Shown here piece by piece: positions 44,460 to 53,105 of a stretch of DNA of 64,000 nucleotides. Origin of the DNA: Phycisphaerae bacterium (lineage in GTDB: Bacteria; Planctomycetota; Phycisphaerae; UBA1845); NCBI GenBank assembly GCA_029260165.1, contig JAJDDT010000089.1, positions 32,519 through 96,518 of the forward strand. The letters run 5' to 3'. The notes under the pieces were generated by a model. That model did no database searches. It was given only the letters and a program-made list of their open reading frames with translations, and was not told the DNA's origin. The stretch's first letter is position 1, and every line of letters begins with the position of its first letter. A program made the position numbers and the translations under genes.

Positions 44460-46058
44460 CTAAATAAACTGATAACTCGGCAAACTCATCGCCAGGCCCA
44501 ACGCCTCTTTCAAACCAGCCTCGGTAACCGTACCAAACCCGATAAAATCCTGAACCGACTGCACTTCCTGCGGACTCATCCTGCCACCTGTCAACAGGTC
44601 GCTTAATCCCTGAGCCTGCGTACCCGGTGCCGTCGCACCAACCGACGCAAGCAACTGCGTAACACTAAACGGTGACACATCGTTGATCAGTCCCCGCGAC
44701 ACCGCATCGACATACCCCCAGCGCGAAATCATCCCCCCCTCGGACCACGCCTTGGAATCAAGCGGTCCGTTGGGCGGACCCCAGAAGTTCGGGTGCATGC
44801 CCATGAGGTTCATCAGAAAGCGAAGCGACGGCATGAACGCGGGGTGCGTCACGATCACATTGGCGTCGATCGCACGCAGGGCAGCCGTCGTCAGATCATA
44901 AGGCCTGCGGAATTTCGGAACCGCGTGCGTGGAAAGAACATCACGCTGCAAAATAACCGACAGCATCGACCTGATGTCACCGATCGGATTACTGTTCAAG
45001 TACGTCCATTTGACCAATTGTACAATGTCCTCGGGGGGATCGTAATCAATGCTGAGACCACCCAGAAAGAACCTGCAAAGCTTGCGTGCAAAGAAGTCGG
45101 CGGCGTTTTCATGTTCGACGAGAATGGTGATGGCCTGCTCACCCTCCATCTCACCCGCCGCCCCCGACTGACCCGTGATCGGAATCCCCAGAAGCGTCTT
45201 GTTCCCCGTATCATGAACGTTGGACCGGAATCGGAAATCACCGTACTCCAGCGTCCCTCCGTTGCATCCGCCACCACTGAGACAAACCGACCAGCCCGTC
45301 AGTATCCGCGCCAACTCCTCAATGTCCGTCTGCGTGTAACCATTGTCCAGGCCAAGCGTGTGAAGCTCCATCAACTCACGAGCGTAATTCTCATTCGGGG
45401 CCGTCGAAACGTTCGTGTTGTTATTCAGGTACAACATCATGGCCCCACCGTGCGCCGAAGCACGAATCAGGTCCGGCACACTCGTCATCGCATTCGCGAG
45501 AACCACATCACGCAGGAAAGGCCAGAGAAGGAATCGCTGTGCCCCGGAAGAGTTAATATCAATATTCAAATGATGATTCCAGAACTGGAACATCCGATGA
45601 TACAACTGCGCCTTCGCATACACCGCGCTAACCATCTGAATGGTCGTCGCCTGAAACAGCGCAATTCCCGACATGTTCATCGGAGAATAGGTCTGCAATA
45701 TCTCAAGGGAGGTCATATTCTGCGTGTCATACGGCACCAACCGGGCCTGCAAATCCGGGTCATTCGCACCAATCAGACTTTCGTAATCGAGCTGCTCAGC
45801 CAGATAACCGTCGTACCCGAGCGACGCGGCGTGCGCATACTCAGCCACACTGAACCCGCCCGTGATTCGGTCAATCAAAAGCACCAGATCGGGGTCGAAC
45901 CCCCCACCGCCCGCCCGGGCACGCTGCGAACCAATCGAAAACGCCCCCCACGCAGCCGCGGCAGCCGCAACCGACCGGGATCCGTTCGATAATTTAGACG
46001 TCACTGACCTGCCCACATCCCGGTCATCCGTCCTCGGTTCATGCCCCTGCCCAATCAT
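44460..46058 (-). CDS. DUF1800 family protein
   Basis: 532 residues from the ATG at 46058 (GGAGAAG upstream), preferred over 46133. The N-terminal ~45 residues have an Ala-rich hydrophobic segment ending SQRARAG, probably an export signal. The family core is clear: AEYAHAASLGYDGYLAEQLD, LYHRMFQFWNHHLNID, NNNTNVSTAPNENYARELME, HTLGLDNGYTQTDIEELARI, LTGWS, FFARKLCRFFLGG, and the C-terminal LRFLMNLMGMHPNFWGPPNG. DUF1800 proteins are exported and of unknown function, typically next to DUF1501. Their usual neighbour order is preserved here. Confidence 0.88.
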   Translation of the reverse strand: MIGQGHEPRTDDRDVGRSVTSKLSNGSRSVAAAAAAWGAFSIGSQRARAGGGGFDPDLVLLIDRITGGFSVAEYAHAASLGYDGYLAEQLDYESLIGANDPDLQARLVPYDTQNMTSLEILQTYSPMNMSGIALFQATTIQMVSAVYAKAQLYHRMFQFWNHHLNIDINSSGAQRFLLWPFLRDVVLANAMTSVPDLIRASAHGGAMMLYLNNNTNVSTAPNENYARELMELHTLGLDNGYTQTDIEELARILTGWSVCLSGGGCNGGTLEYGDFRFRSNVHDTGNKTLLGIPITGQSGAAGEMEGEQAITILVEHENAADFFARKLCRFFLGGLSIDYDPPEDIVQLVKWTYLNSNPIGDIRSMLSVILQRDVLSTHAVPKFRRPYDLTTAALRAIDANVIVTHPAFMPSLRFLMNLMGMHPNFWGPPNGPLDSKAWSEGGMISRWGYVDAVSRGLINDVSPFSVTQLLASVGATAPGTQAQGLSDLLTGGRMSPQEVQSVQDFIGFGTVTEAGLKEALGLAMSLPSYQFI

Positions 46059-46165
46059 GTCCACTTCTCCAAATCTGCAAGCCACACAACACAAAACCAG
46101 AACACACACCCACGCAATCGATCGATCGACCAACCTCCGGCGCAGACCTTCACATCATCGCACCA

Positions 46166-49100
46166 TCAACGGTCGGCCTTCACCGGCTCTATCACACGAA
46201 CCCCACCCGTCGGAACCCAACCCGCCCCACGCCGGGAAACATCCATCGCCTCGACAGAAATCAACTCCGCAACATCAGGCGCGACAATTTCCTCGCGAAC
46301 AACGATGCGCGCGAACACCTGCCATTTGCCGACACCCTTCACCGATTCCATCGTCGCACCACCCACACGCCATACCCGTCCCTCGCGTCGCGCCGCCACC
46401 ACGAATTTGCTGAATTCAGATGCAACAACAACACGCTCCGCCACAACTGCATCCGAAAGTCGCACATCCACATAGACGCCAGCCACTCCCTCGCTGTCCG
46501 GGTCATCATCCCGAACCAGCAGTTCAATGACCGCCGAACCATCGCCCTGACGCTCCACCGAACCAACCTGCCAGGTCACCGAAACCCCGCCCGGCAAAAC
46601 CTGCGCAGCCGCCGTCGTTCCACACCGCCGACAAGGCGGATAGTCGCCCTCGGAAAGCGAATCACACGACTGACCAAAGACACCCGCAAACCATCCGAAA
46701 TCGCCCGCATCCACGAACCCCGAACAATCGAAATCGCAGTTCGGATCAAAACCGGGATCGCCGACCCCGGTCAACCAGCACGCGGCAAAAATACCAAAAT
46801 CGCCCGCATTGATCGGATCTGTCCCGTCGAGGTTGTAAACACACGCACTACCAATCGCGATCGACGACGATCCAAAATCAATGTCAGCCGGGTCAATCAG
46901 CCCGCGACCGACAGCCGAAACCCCCTGCGATGCCGACGACAACAACAACGGCGTACCCGTATCACACGCCGACGTCGTAAACTCGACGATCGCAATCCGC
47001 GCCCACCCAGGCTCCAGACCCGCCCCACTCGCACCACTGTCCGTGCCGCCAAGTCCCGAAACCACACCAGCCACATTGTCCACAAGCCCACCGACACTAC
47101 CAAAAAACGGCGACCGGTGTTGTACCCCGACAACCTGAACCACCGCAGGGTCAAACGACAAGTCCGCATACACCGCTTCCAGACCGGTATTCAAAACACC
47201 CCGATCCGTTCCCCACAACTCAGCCACGAACGCCCCGCCCTGCCCGATGGACGAATCGGACTTCGGCAGCGTCGTCACCGTATCAGAGGCACTCGCAGAC
47301 GCACGAACCACGAGCGACAACAAAACATCCGCCCCCTCGCACTCATCGGGCACACCGTTCCCGTTCACATCAGGACTGACCCCGCCCGCAATATCGCAGG
47401 CATCCGCCAGATCATTCCCGTTGCAATCCTCACATTGATCCGGCACACCATTGGCATCGCAATCGCCCGACGCAGGCTGAAACGCCAGATCAAGACCCAA
47501 CTGCAACGCACCGCCAGGATTGTCATAAACCTCAAGCAGCGTCCCGGTCACACCGTCATAGTACGCCACCGCATTCGACCCGGAATAGCCAAGATAAAAC
47601 CCACCGTCAGGACCGAAACCAATCGGCACGAACGAAAAGGTGCCCGTCGCACCCGCAATCGCCGGCACAAAATCCCCAACATAAACACCCGTCGTTCCAT
47701 CGAACTCCTGAACACTGTCCGCCACCGCGTCAGCCACAAACAGATTACCATTCGGACCAAACGTCAACCCATGCGGCGACATCAGATTCCCACCACTCAC
47801 GAATGAACCGATGAGCACCCCGGTCACGCCGTCAAACGCCACAACATCCGGTGGAACCGTCGTCGAGATATACAGATTACCATCCGGTCCAAACGTCATG
47901 TTCAAACCCGACGGATTTCCAAGGGGCGGAGGCGGCAATGTTGCAAAAATCCCCAGCGACGCCCCGGTCGAAATATCAAATTCCTCCACGACCCCCAGCG
48001 CAAAACTCAACGCCAACACATTCCCCGTGTGCGGACTGACCTCCAGGTCGATCGAGACCGCAGAAGGATCAATCGAAAAATCACCCACATGGGACCCCGT
48101 CGCACCATCAAATCGGCGAATCGTCGCGGAGGTAACGTCGCCAACCAGCAAATCCCCGTTCGGCAAAAACGCCAAACCCGCCGGTTGCGACAAACCACCC
48201 TCGTTGGCTGTCACAAACTCGCCGAGAAACGAACTCGAAGCAAGGTTGTACCGCACAACGCTGTTACGACCCAGGCTCGACACCACCAGACCAGCCGTCC
48301 CCGCCAGATCACACCCGTCCGGAACACCGTTCCCATCGCAATCAACATCCAGCCCACCCGCCAGATCGCACTCATCGAGAACACCATTTCCGTTGCAATC
48401 GAAAAACAGTTCGCACTCATCCAGCAAACCATTGAAATTACAATCGTCCGCCGCACCGAGCTGCAATTCGCAAATATCCGCAATCCCATTCCCGTTGCAA
48501 TCCTCGCAATCGTCCGGCAACCCGTTACCGTTGCAATCCCCGCTCGTCCCACCGGAGATGTCACACTCGTCCGGAACACCATTCCCATTGCAATCGCCGC
48601 TGACCGCAAACAGCTCGAACCGCAGTTCGACAGACTGCACAACACCCGTATCCAGTTCCGACCCGTCGTGAACACGCAGCAACCATGTACCACACTCCCC
48701 CTCACCGGAAAACGCGCCCAACGCAGCAGACAACCCCGTCGCTCCCGCATCCGGACGAAATTCGCCGACGATCGCAAAAGGACCCGGAGGTGGCGATTCG
48801 ATGCTCGCGACACCACCGTCATCAAACGTCACGTCCAGCCCCTGATTGCTCGCCCCGCAACACTCATCGCTTCCACAGAAAGGCTGAATCTCATCCAGCC
48901 CCGCCCGACTCACCAGCGCGATCACCGTCCCGGATGGGCTTTCAAGCTCCACAACAAGATCGCCAACCCATGTGTGATCGACGTTCAGACCAACGACAAG
49001 GTGCTCGACACTTCCACAATCAACACCAAAATCAACCGGAATCGCAACCTCCACAAACGCATCACCCGATCCGGCACAATCAGGAATCGCACCGCCGACA

Positions 49101-51250
49101 CCAGGTTGAACACCGACCGTCTTGCCAACATCAAACGGCTCGATATCCAGCTCATCAGGAACATTGTTCCCGTTACAGTCCACCTCGCACTCATCCGGAA
49201 CACCATTGCCGTTCAAATCCGGACTCGTACCACCACTGATGTCACAGGCATCGACCACACCGTTCCCGTTGCAGTCCGCCTCACAGGAATCCGGCACGAG
49301 GTTCCCATCACAATCCACGACGTTGCCAGCCAGAATCTCGCAAATGTCGGATCGGCCATTCACATTACAGTCCGGGTCGCAAACGTTGGGCACACCGTCC
49401 GCATTGCAATCCTGCAATCCCTCACATTCATCCGGAATCAGGTTCCCATTGCAATCCGGTAACCCCTCGCACTCATCCGGAATCCCGTTCACATTGCAGT
49501 CATTGCTGAACAGGCTCGACAGGTCGCAACCATCCGGCACACCGTTGCCGTTGCAGTCCGCATCCATACCCGACGCGAGGACGCACTCATCCGCAACCCC
49601 GTCACCATCACAGTCAGCCAACCCCTCACACTCATCCGGCACACCGTTACCACCACCTCCCAAATCAGAAAGCCACGCCTCAAGGTTGGCCAGCTCATCC
49701 GGCGTAAACTCAAACGTCCCCCCAAGGTGGAACACGCAACCACTCGTCTTCCACTCATAGAAAAACCGACTATGCCCGCGATGATTCGGAGCCGTCTTGC
49801 CAAATCCCCCAAATCCATGACAAACCTGACAGTTCCCGTTGTGCAACAACTGACCGAAAAACGCGCTCCCGACCCCAGCCCCACCACCGGCACAGTCAAT
49901 CGAAATCTCGTTTACCAGATCACAGACATCAGAAAAACCGTTGGGCTGACAATCAGGATCACACTCGTTCAAAAACCCGTCAAAATTGCAGTCAAGCCCG
50001 AAATTGGCTGAACAATCCGGGTCAAGCTCGCACTCGTCCAACACCCCGTTACCATTGCAGTCCCCACCGATTTCGCACTCGTCCGGAATCTGGTTCCCGT
50101 TGCAATCGCTGCCCGTCTCGCACTCGTCGGGAATCATGTTCCCATTGCAGTCCGGACTCGTCCCTGCCGACAAATCGCAGTCATCCGGAACACCATTCAC
50201 ATTACAATCGAGGCTGAACCCGCTGGTAATATCGCAGTCGTCAGGCACGAGATTTCCGTTGCAGTCCTCTTCGCAATCGTCAGGCGTCAGATTGCCGTTG
50301 CAGTCCAACCCCGGCGCGCACAAATCAATCAAACCATCCTGATTGCAATCCGTCGCCCCCGACACCGCACAACTCTCACCACCAAACCAGGTACCCCCCT
50401 CGCATGTACAGGTCGTCGCGCCCAACCCCGGCATGCACGCATCCCCAACACAACACGCCCCAATCGCCCCAAAACACCCAAGCGGCCCACCCGCACACGA
50501 CGTATTCTCGCCACCCCACACCCCGCAAATCGCGTTGCATCCCACTTCGGTCACGTCAGAACAGGATCCCGCACGACAACACCGCCCAACAGGGTCAGGA
50601 CAGGTGAATATCGCACAGTCCGTTCCCGCAAACCACGCCCCCCCACCACATTCACACGCGTCCTCACCAACCGAACCATCACATAACGACGAGGTACAAC
50701 AAACCCCTGCCCCACCCGCCGGACACGCACCGGGCGCACAGCCCGTACCCGCCCCAAGCCACGCACCACATTGATTAACCACACACTCCTGCTGCGTCAC
50801 ATCCACCACGCAAACCCCATCCACGCAGCAGGCACCCAACGCCCCCCCGGGACAAATCGTCGTTCCACACCCCGCTGCCGACGTCAGAAACGTTCCCCCG
50901 GCGCACGAACACTCATTGGGACCCCTGATCGTCAGGCTGCACACACCGTTGACACAACAAACCCCGCCAAGAACACTCAGACAGACCTGCCCCTGACACG
51001 TCGAACCCGCCCCACGCCACTGACCGCAAAGCTGCTCCTGACACCGCCTCATCGTGACGCCCGCCATGCAGGCACCATCCACACAACACGCCCCCGTTAT
51101 CGGACCAACAATCACCCCGTCGACTGCGTCCAGAACCCGAATGTTCCGCGCATCAATCAAGGGCGAAATGTGCTGAGCCTGCCCCACACAAACGGCCGAA
51201 AACGTCGAAAAAACGAACCAAACTGAAATACCCCGGGAAAAACCACTCAT
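46166..51250 (-). CDS. Giant exported multidomain protein with embedded c-type heme site
   Basis: 1694 residues from the ATG at 51250 (AAGGAGG at 5 bases, ideal). Signal peptide ISVWFVFSTFSAVCVG. Order: ~50-300 six Cys modules (GACCVDGACMAGVTMRRC); ~300-460 thrombospondin-3-like DCNGNxxPDEC repeats; ~467-533 a cytochrome c-like insert with CQVCH at 474-478 and a FTPDELANLEAWLSDLGG end helix; ~537-703 more TSP3-like repeats; ~710-880 a proprotein-convertase P-like domain (HTWVGDLVVELESPSGTVIA); ~985-1260 a six-blade propeller (QPAGLAFLPNGDLLVGDVTS); ~1310-1470 cohesin-like; ~1475-1535 dockerin-like loops; ~1550-1690 a second beta domain. It is likely calcium-loaded and extracellular. Function is unknown; electron transfer is suggested by the heme site. 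Confidence 0.83.
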   Translation of the reverse strand: MSGFSRGISVWFVFSTFSAVCVGQAQHISPLIDARNIRVLDAVDGVIVGPITGACCVDGACMAGVTMRRCQEQLCGQWRGAGSTCQGQVCLSVLGGVCCVNGVCSLTIRGPNECSCAGGTFLTSAAGCGTTICPGGALGACCVDGVCVVDVTQQECVVNQCGAWLGAGTGCAPGACPAGGAGVCCTSSLCDGSVGEDACECGGGAWFAGTDCAIFTCPDPVGRCCRAGSCSDVTEVGCNAICGVWGGENTSCAGGPLGCFGAIGACCVGDACMPGLGATTCTCEGGTWFGGESCAVSGATDCNQDGLIDLCAPGLDCNGNLTPDDCEEDCNGNLVPDDCDITSGFSLDCNVNGVPDDCDLSAGTSPDCNGNMIPDECETGSDCNGNQIPDECEIGGDCNGNGVLDECELDPDCSANFGLDCNFDGFLNECDPDCQPNGFSDVCDLVNEISIDCAGGGAGVGSAFFGQLLHNGNCQVCHGFGGFGKTAPNHRGHSRFFYEWKTSGCVFHLGGTFEFTPDELANLEAWLSDLGGGGNGVPDECEGLADCDGDGVADECVLASGMDADCNGNGVPDGCDLSSLFSNDCNVNGIPDECEGLPDCNGNLIPDECEGLQDCNADGVPNVCDPDCNVNGRSDICEILAGNVVDCDGNLVPDSCEADCNGNGVVDACDISGGTSPDLNGNGVPDECEVDCNGNNVPDELDIEPFDVGKTVGVQPGVGGAIPDCAGSGDAFVEVAIPVDFGVDCGSVEHLVVGLNVDHTWVGDLVVELESPSGTVIALVSRAGLDEIQPFCGSDECCGASNQGLDVTFDDGGVASIESPPPGPFAIVGEFRPDAGATGLSAALGAFSGEGECGTWLLRVHDGSELDTGVVQSVELRFELFAVSGDCNGNGVPDECDISGGTSGDCNGNGLPDDCEDCNGNGIADICELQLGAADDCNFNGLLDECELFFDCNGNGVLDECDLAGGLDVDCDGNGVPDGCDLAGTAGLVVSSLGRNSVVRYNLASSSFLGEFVTANEGGLSQPAGLAFLPNGDLLVGDVTSATIRRFDGATGSHVGDFSIDPSAVSIDLEVSPHTGNVLALSFALGVVEEFDISTGASLGIFATLPPPPLGNPSGLNMTFGPDGNLYISTTVPPDVVAFDGVTGVLIGSFVSGGNLMSPHGLTFGPNGNLFVADAVADSVQEFDGTTGVYVGDFVPAIAGATGTFSFVPIGFGPDGGFYLGYSGSNAVAYYDGVTGTLLEVYDNPGGALQLGLDLAFQPASGDCDANGVPDQCEDCNGNDLADACDIAGGVSPDVNGNGVPDECEGADVLLSLVVRASASASDTVTTLPKSDSSIGQGGAFVAELWGTDRGVLNTGLEAVYADLSFDPAVVQVVGVQHRSPFFGSVGGLVDNVAGVVSGLGGTDSGASGAGLEPGWARIAIVEFTTSACDTGTPLLLSSASQGVSAVGRGLIDPADIDFGSSSIAIGSACVYNLDGTDPINAGDFGIFAACWLTGVGDPGFDPNCDFDCSGFVDAGDFGWFAGVFGQSCDSLSEGDYPPCRRCGTTAAAQVLPGGVSVTWQVGSVERQGDGSAVIELLVRDDDPDSEGVAGVYVDVRLSDAVVAERVVVASEFSKFVVAARREGRVWRVGGATMESVKGVGKWQVFARIVVREEIVAPDVAELISVEAMDVSRRGAGWVPTGGVRVIEPVKADR

Positions 51251-51493
51251 CGCTGCCTCCTTAAGCGATCCATAATATCGGACGCCCCCACTCTGGTACA
51301 GCTTTAACTTCGATTGTAAGGGTGAAATCTGTTCCACCCCATCGACCCGACTACTGCAAACTACACAATCGTTATAACCACTTCAAGACAAAACCGGGAT
51401 TTTTCCCGCCTCCCAAACGTCCTCGCGGATTTGATCTGCCATTTTCAACCGGTATTGGTCGGCGCGGGGGAGCGGATCGACATAACTTGTGAG

Positions 51494-52390
51494 TCAGGAG
51501 CGGATTACGGTACGCGTTGATTTGGGAGACCAAAGTGAGGCAAGGACGGTGAAAAGCTGAACTGCCAACGTCAGTCCGAAAAGTGGAGCCGCGACGAGCA
51601 TCAACACAAGGAATGATTCATCGATGCGTGCCAACCACCAACCCGCGAAATCAAGGGCGATCATCACCATGGGAAGCGGACCGATGATCGATTTCCATCG
51701 CGTCGGCAGACTGCCCAGGGCGAAGAAACCAGCCAACACAAGCGTGAACACGGGAATGCTGAGCATGTGGATGTGGGTGACGAGCAGCAGGTGCGACAGA
51801 GTTTGCGGGCCAATCTGTTTGACGCCCGGATTGGCTGACGCGTCCGCGGTGGTTTCGATGGCGGTCCCCGGTTCGGCGTACTTGTAAACCATTTTGTAAT
51901 CGACGGTGAAGATGTCGGGGCCATAGGGGGTGTCGGCTTTTTCCCCGTCTTCGGTGTTGTGACATCGCAGACATCGACCGGCGATCACGTCCTCGGGTGT
52001 CGGGTCGCCCTCTTCGACGAGCGAGGCCTGTTGGAAGGATTCCATTTCAGCCCCGAGTTCAAGCCAACCAATCAACGTGCGCACGTCGGAAATGTCACCG
52101 GCGGTCAGGTGCTTGCGCATGTCGCCACCGGGGATCACCTGCTCGAGCATCCGCGACATGGGCGGGGCTGGCTCGTCGATCTGCTCTGATTCGACGGTCA
52201 TGCCGTGAAAATTGGCGCGCAGGTCGTCAGGGGTCATCCCGGGCTGACCGTCGGCAAGTTCGTGTCGCTGGTACAGGTTGGCGAGGGCAGCAAGGTAGCC
52301 TGTCCCGATCATGACGAGGAACAGCGTGACAACAATTTTGGCGGGGACAGGCCAGCGCGAGAGCGTCATCTGGTTCAGGATGGAGGTCAT
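51494..52390 (-). CDS. Membrane-anchored monoheme c-type cytochrome
   Basis: 298 residues using the ATG at 52390; starts at 52438 or 52447 are also possible and none has a strong ribosome site. An N-terminal span (IVVTLFLVMIGTGYLAALA) is followed by ~150 extracytoplasmic residues with one heme site, CLRCHN, in DVIAGRCLRCHNTEDGEKAD. Four C-terminal spans include THIHMLSIPVFTLVLAGFFA, whose His residues could ligate heme or quinone. It resembles membrane cytochromes that feed electrons to periplasmic partners. It lies directly upstream of the giant gene with the embedded heme. Family not named. Confidence 0.78.
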   Translation of the reverse strand: MTSILNQMTLSRWPVPAKIVVTLFLVMIGTGYLAALANLYQRHELADGQPGMTPDDLRANFHGMTVESEQIDEPAPPMSRMLEQVIPGGDMRKHLTAGDISDVRTLIGWLELGAEMESFQQASLVEEGDPTPEDVIAGRCLRCHNTEDGEKADTPYGPDIFTVDYKMVYKYAEPGTAIETTADASANPGVKQIGPQTLSHLLLVTHIHMLSIPVFTLVLAGFFALGSLPTRWKSIIGPLPMVMIALDFAGWWLARIDESFLVLMLVAAPLFGLTLAVQLFTVLASLWSPKSTRTVIRS

Positions 52391-52468
52391 GGGGTTGTTT
52401 GCACCGTTGGTGTCATGGGATTTTGATTTATGCAGCATCCTTTGCACATGTCAAAAGTTTTATTTTTC

Positions 52469-52496
52469 TTGACATTCCCGTCTCATTCCTTACGAT
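52469..52496 (+). promoter_or_regulatory. Strong sigma70-like promoter
   Basis: TTGACA (52469-52474), 16 bases, TACGAT (52491-52496). The -35 is perfect. The expected start is near 52503, and a full terminator lies about 200 bases on, framing a short transcript. Confidence 0.65.
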
Positions 52497-52531
52497 ACTG
52501 GTATCAGAGGACACTACGAGGAGTTCTGATC

Positions 52532-52636
52532 TTGTCAAACGTCCACCACAAACTCGCCCATGTGAAGCAAGCGACGGTACGCCGGTCGCGCGTGCTTTGG
52601 TTTGCCATGATGCAGATCGAGGAGCGCTGGCCGTAG
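52532..52636 (+). CDS. Possible 34-residue protein in a short transcript
   Basis: GAGGAG (52518-52523) is 8 bases before a TTG at 52532 that opens a frame to TAG at 52636. The sequence is basic then aromatic: SNVHHKLAHVKQATVRRSRV, LWFAMMQIEERWP. No ATG is available at the ribosome site, so the TTG is a guess; a GTG at 52562 is the alternative. It lies inside the promoter-terminator unit 52469-52699, so the transcript is real-looking, but it may instead be a small RNA. Confidence 0.35.
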   Translation: MSNVHHKLAHVKQATVRRSRVLWFAMMQIEERWP

Positions 52637-52662
52637 GGTTTGTGGTTTAAGGAAGAAACAGC

Positions 52663-52699
52663 AAGCCCCGCGGCCCGAAAGGTTCGCGGGGCTTTTTTT
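52663..52699 (+). terminator. Strong intrinsic terminator
   Basis: AAGCCCCGCG (52663-52672) pairs with CGCGGGGCTT (52685-52694), 12-base loop, and TTTTTTT follows (52693-52699). Ten pairs, mostly GC, with a perfect T-run. Confidence 0.95.
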
Positions 52700-52714
52700 G
52701 TGACGCGTTTTGGG

Positions 52715-52755
52715 GCTTTCGTTGGGTTTCCGCGTTTTGAGGCCCCGACGAAAGC
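52715..52755 (+). promoter_or_regulatory. Hairpin just before a ribosome site
   Basis: GCTTTCGT (52715-52722) pairs with ACGAAAGC (52748-52755), extended inward by GGG/CCC with small bulges. GAGGAG (52756-52761) follows immediately, so the stem abuts the ribosome site of the 59-residue ORF. A translation-control hairpin is possible. Confidence 0.4.
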
Positions 52756-52770
52756 GAGGAGTTTTTCAAC

Positions 52771-52950
52771 ATGATGCTGATTGACAACGAAAGTGACAGG
52801 ACGTGTTCCTGCTCGATGGTGCCTGAGGGCGATCTGCCTGGTCGGTGCCGTCTGCATAACCCGACAAACGAGCAGCCCGAGACGAAAGCGCCCGACATGT
52901 CGGTCGAGAAGAACGAATCGAATGTCATTTTTGCGGCGATGTGCGTTTGA
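52771..52950 (+). CDS. Small protein of unknown function, 59 residues
   Basis: ATG at 52771 with GAGGAG 9 bases upstream and a hairpin abutting it; stop TGA at 52950. Sequence begins MMLIDNESDRTCSCSMVP and continues acidic-neutral (NEQPETKAPDMSVEKNES), ending VIFAAMCV. Four Cys residues. There is no recognised homologue. The strong ribosome site is the main support. It follows the short transcription unit on the same strand but after a terminator, so it needs its own promoter, which I cannot assign. Confidence 0.45.
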   Translation: MMLIDNESDRTCSCSMVPEGDLPGRCRLHNPTNEQPETKAPDMSVEKNESNVIFAAMCV

Positions 52951-53105
52951 CAGAATTGATGGGGAACCTGCGCGTGGAATTTTCGCGCGATTAAGAATTC
53001 CCGTCTGAATATAAACATTCGCGTCGGGAGCGATGAAGGCGTAGCGGGCTTCGTCGTTCCGACGCAACAGGTCGCGTTGGGTTGACTGGCGAGCGTGTGA
53101 ACGCG

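Noticed and set aside
49140..50350. Repetitive short units resembling a CRISPR array
   Set aside because: The units encode DCNGNGxPDEC repeats in one frame of the giant gene; there are no unique spacers or cas genes.
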